From positions 1 through 5,397 of the forward strand of contig JAUWBW010000137.1 in NCBI GenBank assembly GCA_030609665.1: a DNA stretch of 5,397 nucleotides. The letters run 5' to 3'. Source of the stretch: Methanosarcinaceae archaeon (lineage in GTDB: Archaea > Halobacteriota > Methanosarcinia > Methanosarcinales > Methanosarcinaceae). Under the pieces are notes generated by a model. It did not search any database. It had not been told where the DNA came from and saw only the letters and a program-made list of their open reading frames with translations. A program made the position numbers and the translations under genes. Of the stretch, positions 4,994-5,397 are shown piece after piece. Positions within the stretch are counted from its first letter, which is position 1. Every line of letters begins with the position of its first letter.

Positions 4994-5397
4994 ATGAAAA
5001 TAGCAATAGCAAGTGGAAAAGGCGGTACAGGGAAAACAACAGTGGCAGTGAACCTTGCTCTCGCACTTGAAAATGTACAGTTGTTCGATTGTGATGTGGA
5101 GGAGCCAAACTGTCACCTCTTTCTGGATCTTGATCTTGAAAAGGTAGAGGATGTAAATATTCCGACACCTGTTGTGGATAAGAGCAAATGCGATCTCTGT
5201 GGTAAGTGTTCAGAATTTTGCAGGTTCAATGCGATCGCTGTTCTTCCAAAGGAAGTAATGGTCTTTCCTGCACTCTGTCACGGATGCGGCGGATGCACAC
5301 TGGTGTGTCCGAATGGTGCGATCAGTGAGGAAGACCGGAGTATCGGGATTATTGATAAGAACAAAAGCAACAATGACAATGATGAATTTGGATTTGA
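4994..5397 (+). CDS. MinD/ParA-superfamily P-loop ATPase with inserted 2[4Fe-4S] ferredoxin, 3' end cut by window edge
   Basis: 134 residues are visible and the frame is open to the right edge. Seen: deviant Walker A SGKGGTGKTT (7-16) with signature lysine K9, FDCDVEEPNCHLFL (31-44), then an inserted ferredoxin with two complete motifs, C66-x2-C69-x2-C72-x3-C76 and C95-x2-C98-x2-C101-x3-C105-P. Both motifs are intact, unlike the inserted ferredoxin of the reductase. Known of the family: such ATPases are common in methanogens and anaerobic bacteria, often as two adjacent paralogues, and are thought to take part in Fe-S cluster or cofactor assembly, though direct evidence is limited. Start chosen from AAGGGA 4-5 nt upstream and from MKIAIASGKGG, the usual opening. 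It has its own TATA-type promoter and follows the CDF gene by 74 bp. A second paralogue just beyond the window would be expected if this pair is typical. Confidence 0.92.
   Translation, partial: MKIAIASGKGGTGKTTVAVNLALALENVQLFDCDVEEPNCHLFLDLDLEKVEDVNIPTPVVDKSKCDLCGKCSEFCRFNAIAVLPKEVMVFPALCHGCGGCTLVCPNGAISEEDRSIGIIDKNKSNNDNDEFGF

Overview
The window is a compact archaeal segment, most likely from a methanogen or methane-oxidising archaeon of the Methanosarcinales type. Supporting signs are a coenzyme F420-linked siroheme reductase (a fusion known from methanogens and ANME archaea), a DUF134/UPF0251 regulator, Mrp/MinD P-loop ATPases with ferredoxin inserts, TATA-type promoters and strong GGAG Shine-Dalgarno sites. 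Assignment below order level is not possible from this sequence alone.

Layout. On the minus strand, reading leftward from about 953, are a DUF134 helix-turn-helix regulator, a 70-aa zinc-ribbon protein that overlaps it by 26 nt, and an Mrp/NBP35-type ATPase cut by the left edge. Bases 954-1073 are a divergent control region with a perfect 22-bp inverted repeat whose two arms each contain a TATA-like element. On the plus strand come a 28-codon small ORF with a strong ribosome binding site, a stand-alone NifX/NafY-family protein coupled to it by an ATGA overlap, and then a gap carrying four tandem 10-bp repeats. Next are a 639-aa F420H2-dependent sulfite-reductase-type fusion enzyme (Fsr family), a terminator-like hairpin, and a cation diffusion facilitator fused to a C-terminal NifX/NafY-like domain. 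Last is a MinD-superfamily ATPase with an inserted 2[4Fe-4S] ferredoxin, cut by the right edge. I see no RNA genes, mobile elements or CRISPR.

How they may work together (inference). Nearly every gene concerns Fe-S clusters or metals: two cluster-carrier-type ATPases, two NifX-type domains, a zinc-ribbon protein, a metal exporter, and an enzyme with siroheme plus several [4Fe-4S] clusters. The segment looks like a module for making, loading or regulating an F420-dependent siroheme reductase, with the DUF134 protein as the likely regulator acting at the palindromic divergent promoter. Whether the reductase acts on sulfite, nitrite or something else is open. It keeps the siroheme cysteines but lacks one ferredoxin cysteine (Arg529), and it has lysines where classical sulfite reductases carry arginines near the substrate. 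The zinc-ribbon protein also lacks one expected cysteine (Tyr29). These deviations, the CDF-NifX fusion, the palindromic promoter and the decamer repeats are the points most worth checking.
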